A DNA stretch of 64,000 bases from Codonopsis lanceolata (taxonomy: Eukaryota > Streptophyta > Magnoliopsida > Asterales > Campanulaceae): positions 121,037,023 through 121,101,022 of the forward strand of contig CM028382.1 in assembly GCA_013146195.2 (NCBI GenBank), written 5' to 3'. Shown piece after piece: positions 11,477 through 23,042 of the stretch. A program made the translations under genes and the position numbers. Numbering within the stretch: the stretch's first letter is position 1; every line of letters begins with the position of its first letter. The notes under the pieces are model-generated. The model was not told the origin of the DNA, made no database searches, and saw nothing but the letters and a program-made list of their open reading frames with translations.

Positions 11477-11491
11477 ATCGTTGAGGGGCTC
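11477..11491 (+). other. Polypurine tract-like segment before the 3' LTR
   Basis: TCGTTGAGGGGCTC directly precedes the 3' LTR start TGAGACACC. This is the position of the plus-strand primer. The purine run is short, so the call is tentative. Confidence 0.5.
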
Positions 11492-13219
11492 TGAGACACC
11501 CCAATTTCGCACTCGGTATGTAATCGACATAAAATATCAAGAACTGTTAAAACTTAACAAATGTCAAGTTGCGTAAGTCAAAAATGCGAAGAAAAAAGCA
11601 GATGCGCGAAATGCTGAACTCAGGGGAGGAAAGTGTCAAAATTTGCAAACTTCAAAAAGCATTTGGTGCCCCCTAAAGCAGCTTGGTGCCGCATCAAGAC
11701 ATAAGCTTGGTGGCACCAAGCTTCATTCATGCTGCCTCACAGATTCAATTAAGTACAAGTCCTTCAAGCTGCATAAGCCGTTGATGCACTGGAGAGAAAT
11801 TCAAGAATTCCAGCCGTTCCTCTCCTTCAAGATAAATAGAGGCCCCGGCCTCCGCTTCTCGACACAATTTTCATCCGAGATTTTCGATCGCAGCGAAGCT
11901 CGCCGCTCTCTTCGATACATTTAGTACGAGAGGTGCGAGATAGGTGAGTGGAAGCCCCTAAAATCTCCAAACCCCATCCAAACTCGCCAAACCAAAACCC
12001 ATAGGTTATAAGTGATCCCTAGCCTAGTTGTTAGGTATCAACCTTAAAACCCCACCCAAAAATCCCAAAAATAAGCCGTTACTGCCCGGTAACGAACTAA
12101 AAAAGTCAAAACCGCTTAAGTCTAGGTTCCCCCGCCTCAAGCGAAAACAAAAAGGCCAAAACCTACCCAAATAAAGCTATCACTCTGAGGACGTAGCGAA
12201 ATCGGTTCAATTCAATTCACCACCGCTCCTCTAAAAAGGTAATACCTTTAAGGCGTATTATTTTATTTCATTTATATTTTTTCTTTTTATTTATTTTCAA
12301 AAGTTGTATTTTAAATCCGCACAATGTAGCCAATATAAGCCGTTGTTGCCTTGATTAGATTAGGAAAAATTATGTAAAAGAGCCGTTATAATAGGCCAAA
12401 TATTCTTAAATGTGTTTGTAATTATTGAAGGAGGCGTCAGTCCAGAATAATGTAGCCACGAATGTATTCTGCTTAATTTTCCCTTGTCAAAATAAGACCT
12501 TATTTATTTGCTAGATTAATATAACAATGAGCATATTTCACCAAAAACGCTTGAGACCGAAAGAATGAGTTGGGCGAAGCCAGGTGCCTAGCACCTTCCC
12601 AACTCGTAACTTAGCCCCGAACCCGCTTTTCTAAAATCTCGGTTTTCTTTCCTCGGTTTTCCTTTATTTTTGCCTTAAAATAAAGGTGTGGAGACTCTAA
12701 AAAACTTTCGTGATCCAAGGGGCCACGCAACATTCTCTCTTTGCACTTTCTCGTTCTCCCTAAAAAGTGGGAGATACTGAAATGGAGGGTGATGTATTCC
12801 CATATCCCTGGTATCCCCAAACAAGGGATAACTTGATGCGGAAACCCATAGCTCCCATAGCGATCCGATTGGGCCATAAGGCCATTTTAATAAATCCATA
12901 AGTGGGGGCGCCGCAATATCTTTTCTTGCACTTCTATCCCCGACGTAAAAAGTGGGAGAATGAGAATGGAAAGGTAATGCATTCCCATATCCCGTTATCC
13001 ACGAAATAAGGGATAACCCGACATGAGGAAACCTTTAGTTCCCATTTTGGATACAAAATCCAGGCAACCGATGCACATTCCAACGTGCTAACATAGACAG
13101 CTCCTCTCACACTTTGATTTCGCCTTCCCCAAACAAGGGAGGGTGGAACGAGAGCGGTGTCCCGCAATCCGCACGCACGCCGCACCCATCCATGGCGCGG
13201 CGTCGCACCGAGAACCTCA
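11492..13219 (+). repeat. 3' LTR of the Tat/Ogre-type element
   Basis: Homologous to 1208-2968 throughout. It starts TGAGACACCCC (5' copy TGTAGACACCCC) and ends GAACCTCA. The TATA region is decayed to AGATAAATAG (about 11830). It keeps its own version of the CTTGGTG palindrome cluster at 11662-11730. Confidence 0.9.
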
Positions 13220-13433
13220 CATTCACTTCAAATTGAAGTTATAAATCAACCTTTGGAGATGTCATTAGATCGGTAAAATAAGGACGTGATCATGGGAATA
13301 AAAATCTTATAAAAATCAAAATTATACTAATAACTGTAAACTTAATACACTTACATAGGGAGCTTGTAATTTGGCGAGGAATTTAAAGAGAGAAATATAT
13401 ACTTAAAATATTAAATTTAGAAATTAACAATAT
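13220..13433. other. AT-rich spacer
   Basis: No gene or known element recognised. It does not continue the LINE frame that ended at 1207. Confidence 0.5.
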
Positions 13434-13442
13434 AAATAATTA
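13434..13442. repeat. Target site duplication, left copy (AAATAATTA)
   Basis: Identical to 14836-14844 on the other side of the Pack-MULE. Confidence 0.93.
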
Positions 13443-14835
13443 GGCCAAAATACGAAAAACACCCTGAAGTTTTCACCCAATCCCAAAACGGTACCCAACC
13501 TAAGGTTTGTGCCATAATCATACCGACATTGCAAATTGTCTCTTTTGCACCCTAGCCTAAACGGCTAGAAAACTAACAGAAAGTTAGCATGTGCATCTCA
13601 CATGCAAGGGTAATTTCGTCATTTTCATCAAAAAAATTCTTTAATTCATCTTCTACACACAACGACGTCTTCAAATCAGATTACAAAATTTCGGGTTTGT
13701 TCTTGGAACTCAAAAATTAGGGAAAACTAGGGATTGAAAATTGTGGGAAAGCCACATTGATGGTCAATGGATTTGAGTTATGGAAGCGCAAGGAAAAGCC
13801 GGCATCTTTGCTTCGCTAACAACAATGCTGGTACGTGATTACGACATGGGGGCTGGAGGCTCAAGCAGAAAACGGAGAAAAGATATCTCCAAGAAGCCTG
13901 ACCTTACAATGCCTCAAAATTTTGTCTTTACCGGTAGCGTCATACCAAGCCAACAGATTGATCGAATTTCTAAAGATGACAATGAAGATGCCCAGCACCT
14001 TAACAATGCCTCTGCCTAGCTTAGGTCTTCAAGCATCCAATTCTGGTCATGGTCTAGGTTTCCTTTCGAGCTCTTCAATTAAGGATGTGAAGGGACTTGA
14101 AGAAGTGGACAATGATAACAATGATGATGACTTCCTTCGTACGGCTTTGGGAGGAAGATCAAGGAAGGTGCACCACAGCGACGTGAATATGAAATTGAGA
14201 AGTCGAGACCGACCAAATGGTTTTCCCAGTTAAGAAAGAGAGAAACGGATCAGGGAGATATTGGTGTATTCGAGAAGCCCACCAGAGGGATCCAGATGAA
14301 GTTACTCGAAAGGATGGGCTACAAAGGAGGTGTTCTTGGACATAATGAACAAGTGATTGTAACTCCAATTGAAGCCAAGTTGTATCCCAAGAATATGGAA
14401 ATGAGTTTTAATGATTACAAAGAGGCTAAGGTACCGATATTGCTTGAATTTGAGGAAATAGTCTTTGCCATGTAAGACAGCCTGCTGGGGCTCATATGAA
14501 AAAGAAAGAAAAGCTATGAACAAAGCAGGGTCAGGTGTTAGGTAAAAAAGAAAAAAAAATTATGTTACTGCAGCACAATTTTCAATCCCTAGTTTTCCCC
14601 CAATTTTTGACTTCCAAAAACAAGCCTGAAATTTTGTTTTTTTTTGAAAAAAGACTAAATTACCCCTGTATGTGAAATGCACATGCTAATTTTCTGTTAG
14701 TTTTCTAATGCCCGTTAGGGCTAAGGTGTAAAATGGAACAATTTACAATGTCAGATATGATTATGACACAAATCTTAGGTTGGGTACCGTTTTGGGATTG
14801 GGTGAAAAATTCAGGGTGTTTTTCGTATTTTGGCC
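13443..14835. mobile_element. Pack-MULE (Mutator-like element with captured gene fragment)
   Basis: Long terminal inverted repeats start GGCCAAAATACGAAAAACAC on both strands. They match over at least 190 bp (13443-13635 against 14640-14835) and more loosely to about 300 bp (to 13747 and from 14568). A perfect 9-bp target duplication AAATAATTA flanks the element (13434-13442 and 14836-14844). Long TIRs with a 9-bp duplication identify the Mutator superfamily. No MuDR-type transposase is inside. The interior instead holds a piece of a host splicing-factor gene, so this is a non-autonomous Pack-MULE. Confidence 0.93.
13780..14475 (+). pseudogene. Captured fragment of a TFIP11/STIP splicing-factor gene (G-patch)
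   Basis: Three frames give consecutive pieces of the plant tuftelin-interacting protein 11 homologue, a G-patch protein that works with the DEAH helicase in spliceosome disassembly. At 13780-14019 the text SSRKRRKDISKKPDLTMPQN and NFVFTGSVIPSQQIDR matches the N-terminal part. At 14023-14231 LGLQASNSGHGLGF and DDDFLRTALGGRSRK follow in another frame. From about 14255 VFEKPTRGIQMKLLERMGYK, GGVLGHNEQ and PIEAKLYPKNMEMSFNDYKE give the G-patch and its C-terminal flank, ending at a stop near 14473. Some G-patch glycines are replaced (GIQ for GIG, GGV for GGG). The length is far below the roughly 800-residue family. The piece lies wholly between Mutator TIRs, so it is captured and broken. Confidence 0.85.
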
Positions 14836-14844
14836 AAATAATTA
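14836..14844. repeat. Target site duplication, right copy (AAATAATTA)
   Basis: Identical to 13434-13442. Confidence 0.93.
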
Positions 14845-15137
14845 TCATTAATCAAAATGGTAACTGAACTGATGTTATTCTATTTGCGCAATGATTATAA
14901 ATAATCAACTTACCATGAAATTGAGTGTTAAAATGGCAGGTCTGAGAAGTATATAAGCCAACAAGATCTCAGAAAGTTTGTTGTATAATGAAGATTATTT
15001 TCAAAGAAAGACATCCTCATTTTCCAAAATATAAAATTTTGGGGGGGGTTGGGATCAGTTAACAGAAACTTTATGGGAATGAAGCGTTTTTCCTTGGTAA
15101 TAGAAAGGGCACTAAAATAAATGTAATTTCCATATAA
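14845..15137. other. AT-rich spacer
   Basis: No gene seen. Confidence 0.5.

Positions 15138-15200
<63 letters not shown>
15138..15200. repeat. (TA)n microsatellite
   Basis: About 30 TA units directly left of the MITE at 15201. Confidence 0.95.
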
Positions 15201-15203
<3 letters not shown>

Positions 15204-15914
15204 AAGTTGGTGAGGAGCACTATGGTTGTGCCACCTCACCCACTTTAAATAAATATTGATTCTTAGGTATAAGACTTTTTATCTTCCAATCATTACCTAT
15301 TAATAATACCTATTAATATTCAATATGATAAGGGGTATTATCATATAGCTATATATAACAATATATAACAATAGATATAACTTCTTCTATTGTCAATAGT
15401 AGAAGACTTATATTTAAAAACTTTTACAACTAACATTACTTCTAACCAATGTGGGATAAAACTCTTCATGGTGAGATATTACTTCCAATGACTCATTTTT
15501 AACACTATACTTTAACCTTTGATATCTTATTCATCCAAAACTTAATTTGGACAAATAAATATATCATTTTGATCCTCTCACTGGGTAGAACGCATTTGTG
15601 CAATTACCTTCGTCAACAAACAAATAACACGTAAAGAAATTCGTGCCTCAAGTTGTACAATTTCTTTCACTAAAAACACTAATTTTTCAACAATTGAAGA
15701 GATGTATCCCACATTGGTTAGAAATTGATGTTGGTTTCAAAACTTCTATTATTAAGTACCAATAGAAAAAATGTATCATACATTGGTTGAAAAGTGATGT
15801 TGATTTTCAAAGTCACTAGAAAACCAAAAAGTTTTTAAAGCTTCCACATGGATGCTTTAGAATGAAGATTTATTCAAAGGTGGTGAGGTGGCACAACTAT
15901 AGTGCTCCTCACCA

Positions 15915-15920
<6 letters not shown>
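15201..15920. mobile_element. MITE inserted in (TA)n
   Basis: The left end (TTAAAGTTGGTGAGGAGCAC, 15201 on) is the inverse of the right end (about 15864-15920, ending CTCACCAACTTTA). The inverted repeat is about 57 bp with few mismatches. (TA)n abuts both ends, so either the element inserts into TA runs or it carries them. It is 720 bp, has no transposase, and its inside is AT-rich. Rice Micron-type MITEs behave this way; the relationship here is not shown. Confidence 0.8.
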
Positions 15921-15954
<34 letters not shown>

Positions 15955-17183
15955 AAAATATTTTTACCATTATTACCAATAGAAGATGTATATCTCACAT
16001 TGGCTAGAAAATGATGTTTAGTTTAAATTATTTTATATTATTACCAATAAAAGAGATGTATAACACATTGTTTAAGAAGAAAATGTTAGATTTTAAAGTC
16101 TTTAGACTAAAGACTTTCACTTTTACAAGAGATATATATATCTCACATGGTTACAAAATATTCTACTATTATTACCAATAGAAGATATGTATTAAACATT
16201 GGTTAGAAATTGATGTATGTATTAAAAATACTATTATTAATTACTAATTGAAAAGATGTATCATACATTTGTTATAAAGTGATGTTGGTTTTCAAAGTTT
16301 TTTGATAAAAAACTTCTATAATTGGTTAAAAAATGATATTGATTTTTAATTATTTTAGATAATATAAAAGACTTACTATTATCAGCAATAGAAGATATAT
16401 ATACTTTTGGTTTTCTAGCCATTAGCTAATAATAATACATAATAATAATCAATATGATAAGGGGTATTAGTATTAGTATATATAACTTCTTCTATTGTCA
16501 ATAGTAGAAGACTTATATTTAAAAACTTTTACAACTAACATTACTTCTAACCAATGTGAGATAAAACTCTTCAAGGTTAGATATTACTTCTAATGACTCA
16601 CTTTTAACATCATACTTTAAGCTTTGATATCTTATTCATCCAAAACTTGATTTGGACAAATAAATATATCATTTCGATGTTTTTGCCGAGTAGAACACAT
16701 TTGCACAATTACATTTGTCAACAAATAAATGACAAGTAAAAAAATTTGTGCCTTAAGTTGCACAATTTCTTTCACGAAAAACATTAATTTTTTAATAAGT
16801 ATTATACTTTAACTCTTGATATCTCATTCATCCAAAACTCAATTTGGACAAATAAATATATCATTTTGATGCCCTCACCGAGTAGAACACATTTACGCAA
16901 TTACCTTCGTCAACAAACAAATGACACGTAAAGAAATTCGTGCCTCAAGTTGCACAATTTCTTTCACTAAAAACACTAATTTTTCAACAATAGAAGAGAT
17001 GTATCCCACATTGGTTAGAAATTGATGTTGGTTTTAAAAATTCTATTATTAAGTACCAATAGAAGAAATGTATCAAACATTGGTTGAAAGTGATGTTGAT
17101 TTTCAAAGTCACCTTCCACATGGATGCCTTAGACTAAGATTTAGCTCAATGTGTGGGAGGTGCACAACCATAGTTCCTCACCA

Positions 17184-17187
<4 letters not shown>

Positions 17188-17222
<35 letters not shown>
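17188..17222. repeat. (TA)n microsatellite
   Basis: TA run directly after a MITE right end (CTCACCAACTTTA). Confidence 0.95.
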
Positions 17223-17228
<6 letters not shown>

Positions 17229-18668
17229 TTTACCATTATTACCAATAGAAGATGTATATCTCACATTGGCTAGAAAATGATGTTGAGTTTATATTATTTT
17301 ATATTATTACCAATAAAAGAGATGTATAACACATTGTTTAAAAAGAAAATGTTAGATTTTAAAGTCTTTAGACTAAAGACTTTCACTTTTACAAGAGATA
17401 TATCTCACATGGTTACAAAATATTCTACTATTATTACCAATAGAAGAGATATATTCAAACATTGGTTAGAAATTGATGTTATGTATTAAAAATACTATTA
17501 TTAATTACTAATTGAAAAGATGTATCATACATTTGTTATAAAGTGATGTTGGTTTCAAAGTTTTTTTATAAAAGACTTCTACCAATTATTACCAATAGAA
17601 GATGTAATCTCACATTGGTTAAAAAATGATATTGATTTTTAATTATTTTAGATTATATAAAAGACTTACTATTATTAGCAATAGAAGATATATATACTTT
17701 TGGTTTTCTACCATTAGCTAATAATAATACATAATAATAATCAATATGATAAGGGTATTAGTATTAGTATATATAACTTCTTCTATTGTCAATAGTAGAA
17801 GACTTATATTTTAAAAAATTACAACTAATATTACTTCTAACCAATGTGGGATAAAAACTCTTCAAGGTTAGATATTACTTCTAATGACTCACTTTTAACA
17901 TCATATTTTTAAAACTTTGATATCTTATTCATCCAAAACTTGATTTGGACAAATAAATATATCATTTCGATGTTTTAAGCCGAGTAGAACAAATTTTTGC
18001 ACAATTACTTTTGTCAACAAACAAATGACACGTAAAGAAATTTGTGCCTCAAGTTGCACAATTTCTTTCACTAAAAACATTAATTTTTAATAAGTATTAT
18101 ACTTTAACTTTTGATATCTTATTCATCCAAAACTCGATTTGGATAAATAAATATATATTTTGATGCTCTCAATGAGTAGAACATTTGCGCAATTACCTTC
18201 GCTAACAAACAAATGACACGTAAAGAAATTGCACCTCAAGTTGCACAATTCTCACTAAAAACACTAATTTTGTTAACAAGTATTAAATTTTAAGTCTTGA
18301 TATCTTATTATCCAAAACTCGATTTTGACAAATAAATATATCATTTTGATGCTCTCACCGAGTAGAACACATTTGCACAATTACCTTCTGACAAATAAAG
18401 AAATTCGTGCCTCAAGTTGCACAATTTCTTTCACTAAAAACACTAATTTTTCAACAATAGAGATGTATCCCATTGGTTAGAAATTGATGTTGGTTTAAAA
18501 ATTCTATTATTAAGTACCAATAGAAGAAATGCATCATACATTGGTTGAAAGTGATGTTGATTTTCAAAGTCACTAGAAAACCAAAAGATTTTAAAGCTTC
18601 CACATGGATGCTTTAGAATGAAGATTTATTCAAAGGTGGTGAGGTGGCACAACCATGGCTCCTCACCA

Positions 18669-18671
<3 letters not shown>

Positions 18672-18722
<51 letters not shown>
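18672..18722. repeat. (TA)n microsatellite
   Basis: TA run directly after a MITE right end. Confidence 0.95.
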
Positions 18723-18724
<2 letters not shown>

Positions 18725-20189
18725 GATAAAAATATTTTTACCATTATTACCAATAGAAAATGTATATCTCACATTGGCTAAAAATGATGTTGAGTATAAA
18801 TTATTTTATATTATTACCAATAAAAGAGATGTATAACACATTGTTTAAAAAAGAAAATGTTAGATTTTAAAGTCTTTAGACTACAAATTTTCACTTTACA
18901 AGAGATGTATCTCACATGGTTAAAAAATATTCTACTACTATTACCAATAGAAGAGATGTATCACACATTGATTAGAAATTGATGTTTGTATTAAAAATAC
19001 TATTATTAATTGCTAATTGAAAAGATGTATCATACATTTGTTATAAAGTGATGTTGGTTTTCAAAGTTTTTTGATAAAAGACTTCTACCATTATTACCAA
19101 TAGAAGATGTATATCTCACATTGGTTAAAAAATGATGTTGATTTTTAATTATTTTAGATTATATAAAAGACTTACTATTATTAGCAATAGAAGATATATA
19201 TCACACATTTGTTATAAATTGATGTTGGTTTTAAATTACTATTATTACCAATAAAAGAGATAAATCTTACATTGGTTAAAAAGTGATGTTGATTTTAAAA
19301 GTGTTTAAATAAAAAGACTTCTACTTTTATCATTAATAAAAAAGAAGAGAAGAGATATATCTCATTATATAGAAAGAGATGTTGTTTTTTGATATTTTTT
19401 TAGATAAAAAACTTCTACTATTATTACCAAATGATGAGATGTATTACACATTGGTTAGAGAGTGATGTAGGTATTAAAAGTCTTTTTATAAAAGACTTAA
19501 TACCAATAGAAAAAAATATGTATTTCACATTAGTTAGGAAAGTGATATTGGTTTAAAATGTTTTTAGATAATGTATATCGATTGGTTACAAAGAGATCCA
19601 CATTATTTAAAACATATATTGGTTATAAAATTTATAGATAAACAAATTTTTATGTTATTATCAATACAAGAGATGTATCACACATTGTTTACAAAGAGAT
19701 GTTGGTTTCAAAACTATTTAAGATAAAATAATACTACTATTATTATTTTTATGTTATAACCAATAGAAGAGATGTATCCCACATTGTTTAGAAAGAGATG
19801 TTGATTTCAAAAGTTTTTATATAAAAGACTATTATTATTACTATAGAAGAATGCATCTCACATTTGTTAGAAATTAATGTTGGTTTTAAAATACTATTAT
19901 TACCAATAGAAAAGATGTATACCACATGATTAGAAAGAGATGTTTGTTTAGAAAGATGTTTGTTTTAAAGTCTTTAGATAAAAGTTTTAAACTTTTATTA
20001 CCAATAGAAATAGAAAAGGTATCTCACATTGTTAGAATATTACTACTATTATTATTTTTATGTTATAACCAATAGAAGAGATGTATCCCACATTGTTTAG
20101 AAAGAGATGTTGATTTCAAAAGTTTTTATATAAAAAGAATATTATTATTACTATAGAAGAACTGATCTTTACATTTGTTAGAAATTAAT

Positions 20190-20289
20190 NNNNNNNNNNN
20201 NNNNNNNNNNNNNNNNNNNNNNNNNNNNNNNNNNNNNNNNNNNNNNNNNNNNNNNNNNNNNNNNNNNNNNNNNNNNNNNNNNNNNNNNN
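20190..20289. other. Assembly gap (100 N)
   Basis: Exactly 100 N, the usual placeholder for a gap of unknown size. The true distance between the AT-rich repeats and the copia element is unknown. Confidence 1.
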
Positions 20290-20830
20290 ACATTACCTTG
20301 TGAATCCCTTTTGGTCTTAAAGATCCATTTACATCCGATGGGTTTCACATTCTTAGGTAATGGGACAAGATCCCAACGTCATTATCATTCATGGATTTTA
20401 ACTCTTCATTTATGGCATCAATCCACTTATGAGAATTTGGACCACTAATGGCTTCATGGAAGGTGATTGGCTCATCTCCCACTAAACCTAACGGTTCCTC
20501 ATTCTCGGCAAGATATACATCATAATAATCAGGTATAACTCCTTCTTGCTCTATTAGATCTTCTTAATGGCACCGGTTCTTCTTGATTTTGAGGGTGTTG
20601 AATTTCCTCATCAACATTTTCATGTTGTTCATTAATAGGAGAATTAACGTCATTTTGAATATTATGTTCTTGTCGAATTCGAGGACAAGCGCTTGATTTT
20701 CGATAGGAACTATAGGAAGAAGGTATAAAGCGAATTCCTCTTCCATTTCTTCAAATTCAAAATTACTATTTAAATTTTCCTCTAAATTCAACATCCTCAA
20801 AAGAACCTAGCATTTCCGTCTCAAAAAGGT
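20290..20830 (-). pseudogene. Copia pol: IN-RT linker and reverse transcriptase N-terminus
   Basis: Minus-strand translation gives a serine/acid-rich linker and then the start of RVT_2: EEPLGLVGDEPITFHEAISG, SHKWIDAINEELKSMNDND, and after a frame change a piece fitting NVKPIGCKWIFKTKRDSQG. The copia consensus here is WxxAMxEExxxLxxNxTW then KWVFKxK. The reading stops at the gap before the catalytic YVDD region. At least one frameshift lies near 20350-20380. Confidence 0.75.
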
Positions 20831-20938
20831 TCTAGTTTTTGGGTCATAGAATTTATATCCCTAGATCTTTGAGAATATCCTACAAAATAACTACTAACGG
20901 TCTTTGCATCCAACTTTCCTTCGTTAGGTCTATAAGGC

Positions 20939-21650
20939 CTAGCTTAAATGGACAACCCCAAACATGAAGATGATTAAGGGACGGTTTCTTACCGGTCCAT
21001 AATTCATAAGGGGTTTTGTCGGTAGCTTTGAAGGAGCTCTATTAAGTAGGTAGGTTGCGGTTTTCAAAGCATCGCCCCATAATGAGTGAGGTAAAGTACA
21101 AGAAACCATACTTCTTACCATATCCTTAAGGGTTCTATTCGTCTCTCGGCTACACCATTCATGCTAGGTGTCCCAGGCATGGTGTAGTGAGGACAATCCC
21201 ACACTCTTCCAAATAGCGAGCAAAGGACCGGGGCGTTGTTCTCGAACCGTCATTCCGACCGTAGTATTCACCACCACGATCGGATCTAACGTTCTTAATA
21301 GTCTTTTCAAGTTGATTTTCAACCGGTTTAAAAGACTTGGCGTCCAATGATTGAGACTTTTCATGAAGTAAATAAATGTATCCATAACGAGAGAAGTCAT
21401 CTATGAACGTAATAAAATATGTTTGTCCGTTCCATGAAGGGGTAGGGAAGCGGTCCACATATGTCGTATGAATTAGTTCTAAGACTTTAGCTCTCAAGGA
21501 TTCATTTTTGTTTGTACTATTTGTAAATTTTCCCTTAAGGCATTCAATACAAAAGTTATTTTCCGGAGTATCAAGCTTATGTAATATTCCCTCGGACACA
21601 AGCTTGTCAATTCTCCTTTTGGAGATATGACCCAAACGCCTATGCCACAA
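20939..21650 (-). pseudogene. Copia pol: GAG pre-integrase and integrase core
   Basis: From 21650 downwards: HRRLGHIS and CIECLKGKFTNS form the H-H-C-C zinc-binding pre-integrase domain. TYFITFIDDFSRYGYIYLL follows with a catalytic aspartate, then KNVRSDRGGEYYGR with the second. The frame ends at 21159. The continuation (SLWGDALKTATYLLNRAPSK, 21121-20939) is in another frame, so there is a frameshift near 21160. Integrase would insert element cDNA into the chromosome. The broken frame rules this out here. Confidence 0.88.
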
Positions 21651-22048
21651 GGTATAAAGTTTTACTTGAAAACTTTCGTTTTATGCCTCGAGAGTTAGTT
21701 TCATTATTATGGGACTCATTTAATGAATTGACTGTGTCAAGTAAATATAGATTATCAATGTAAGACAAAGAGCTAGTACCAAAAAAATTTGAATCAAAAT
21801 ATAAATTGCATTTATTATTGCCGAAGATACAAGAAATAACCTTCCCGATCTAATGTAGTGACGAAATCAAATTCGTCTAAAAGATGGAATAATAAATACA
21901 TTGTTCAAAACTAAATAATATCCAAGTACTAAGAGATAATCTAAAAGTCCCTATGCCCTCCACCTCTACGGCTTTCCGGCTCCCATGTAGATGAATCTTT
22001 CACCTTCATTGGGCGTTCGGTAGTTCAGGCAACCCTGCATACATGAAC

Positions 22049-23042
22049 TTATGTGAGTAGTTGCACCGAGTCTAACCACCATGTATACGAAGGAATTGAA
22101 ACTAAATTAGCTTCAGTACAAACAAAGCTAAATGACATACCTTTCTTAATTCGCCATTGGCGATACTTAGGGCAGTCGGGCTTCATGTGAGTGGGGTCCT
22201 TGCAAAAGAAGCACTTTTTCACTTTTTGATCATTTGATGATCCCTTAGGCTTCTTTGTCGCAACCGCAATCTCCTTACCTTTTCTCTTAATCCCACGAGA
22301 AGAGGTAGATGCATAATGTGCACTTTCGGGTTTGGTGTGTTTCAACCTATCTTCTTCCTCCGTGACATGTGAAATTAATTCATTAATATTCCACTTGTCC
22401 TTTTGACAATTATAGGTCGTTTCAAAATGACCAAATTGTGAAGGAAGAGAAATTAAAGCCAAATGCACAAGCAAGTCTTCCGATAAGTCCAACTTGAGTG
22501 CTTTTAATTTCGTTGATAGATGAAACATCTCCATTATGTATTCCCTTAGATTTCCGGTGCCCTTATACCTCATGGAAACAAGCTTCCTCAATGTAGCACT
22601 TGTTTCCGATTTATCGCTTTTTGCAAAGCGTTGTTCTAGGGCATCTAGGAAACCTTTTGCACCATCATCCTCGGAGACACTGTTTAGAAATGTCTCCGGG
22701 ACTGCATTCTTAATTATGCTTAGCGGCGACGCGATTAGAACGCTTCCACCTCTCTCGAACTTAAGCGGTCTTCGCGAGTGCTTTTATCGATTAGAGGGCG
22801 GGAGCTTGTTCTCTTAATGCGAGGTCAAGGTCCAAACAGCCTAAGACCATAATAATCTTGTTTTTCCAAGTTTTAAAGTTTGTCCCAGTTAGTAAAGGAA
22901 TTGAGTTTAAGGCAGTAGTAACAGATGAAGCACTGATCAAATCTGAATGAAGAGAACAAAAGAATGAAACAAAACATATATAAGAAACTACACAATGATT
23001 AATTATATCAAAATGAATTCCATCATAGTAAAAGATAATCAA
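22049..23042 (-). pseudogene. Copia gag with CCHC zinc knuckle
   Basis: The N-terminal piece 23042-22791 contains LNSIPLLTGTNFKTWKNKI and LDLDLALREQAP, the start of a plant copia Gag (DUF4219-like). The frame then changes: 22791-22592 encodes further Gag text out of frame. The piece 22591-22049 carries YIMEMFHLSTKLKALKL, a lysine-rich stretch and CFFCKDPTHMKPDCPKY, a CX2CX4HX4C nucleic-acid-binding knuckle. Gag would package element RNA. Two frameshifts break it. Confidence 0.85.

Larger units (their letters stand above)
1208..13219 (+). mobile_element. Tat/Ogre-type Ty3/gypsy LTR retrotransposon, pol-less
   Basis: Two direct LTRs of about 1.75 kb (1208-2968 and 11492-13219) bound an 8.5-kb interior. 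The LTRs carry wording typical of Tat/Ogre LTRs: a TGTAGACACCCC start, GGGTGCCTAGCACC followed by TTCCCAACTCGTAAC, and AAAATAAAGGTGGCGACTC. The interior holds a decayed Tat gag (about 4460-5840). No recognisable protease, reverse transcriptase, RNase H or integrase lies between 5850 and 11491, so this copy is non-autonomous. A hairpin tandem array fills part of the 3' interior. The LTRs differ by many substitutions and indels, so the insertion is old. I find no convincing primer site after the 5' LTR and no clear 5-bp target duplication. Right-flank DNA (13220 on) does not resume the LINE frame, so a flank was probably lost or rearranged. Confidence 0.88.
15921..20189. repeat. AT-rich tandem duplications containing MITE right ends
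   Basis: At least three large units start with (TA)n and TGATAAAAATATTTTTACCA-like text and run to the next MITE right end: 15921-17187, 17188-18671, and 18672 into the gap (diverging after about 19200). Within them a degenerate module of roughly 60-90 bp (ATTACCAATAGAAGAGATGT, ACACATTGGTTAGAAA, TGATGTTGG) repeats dozens of times. No coding capacity. The gap that follows is probably caused by this repetition. Confidence 0.8.
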
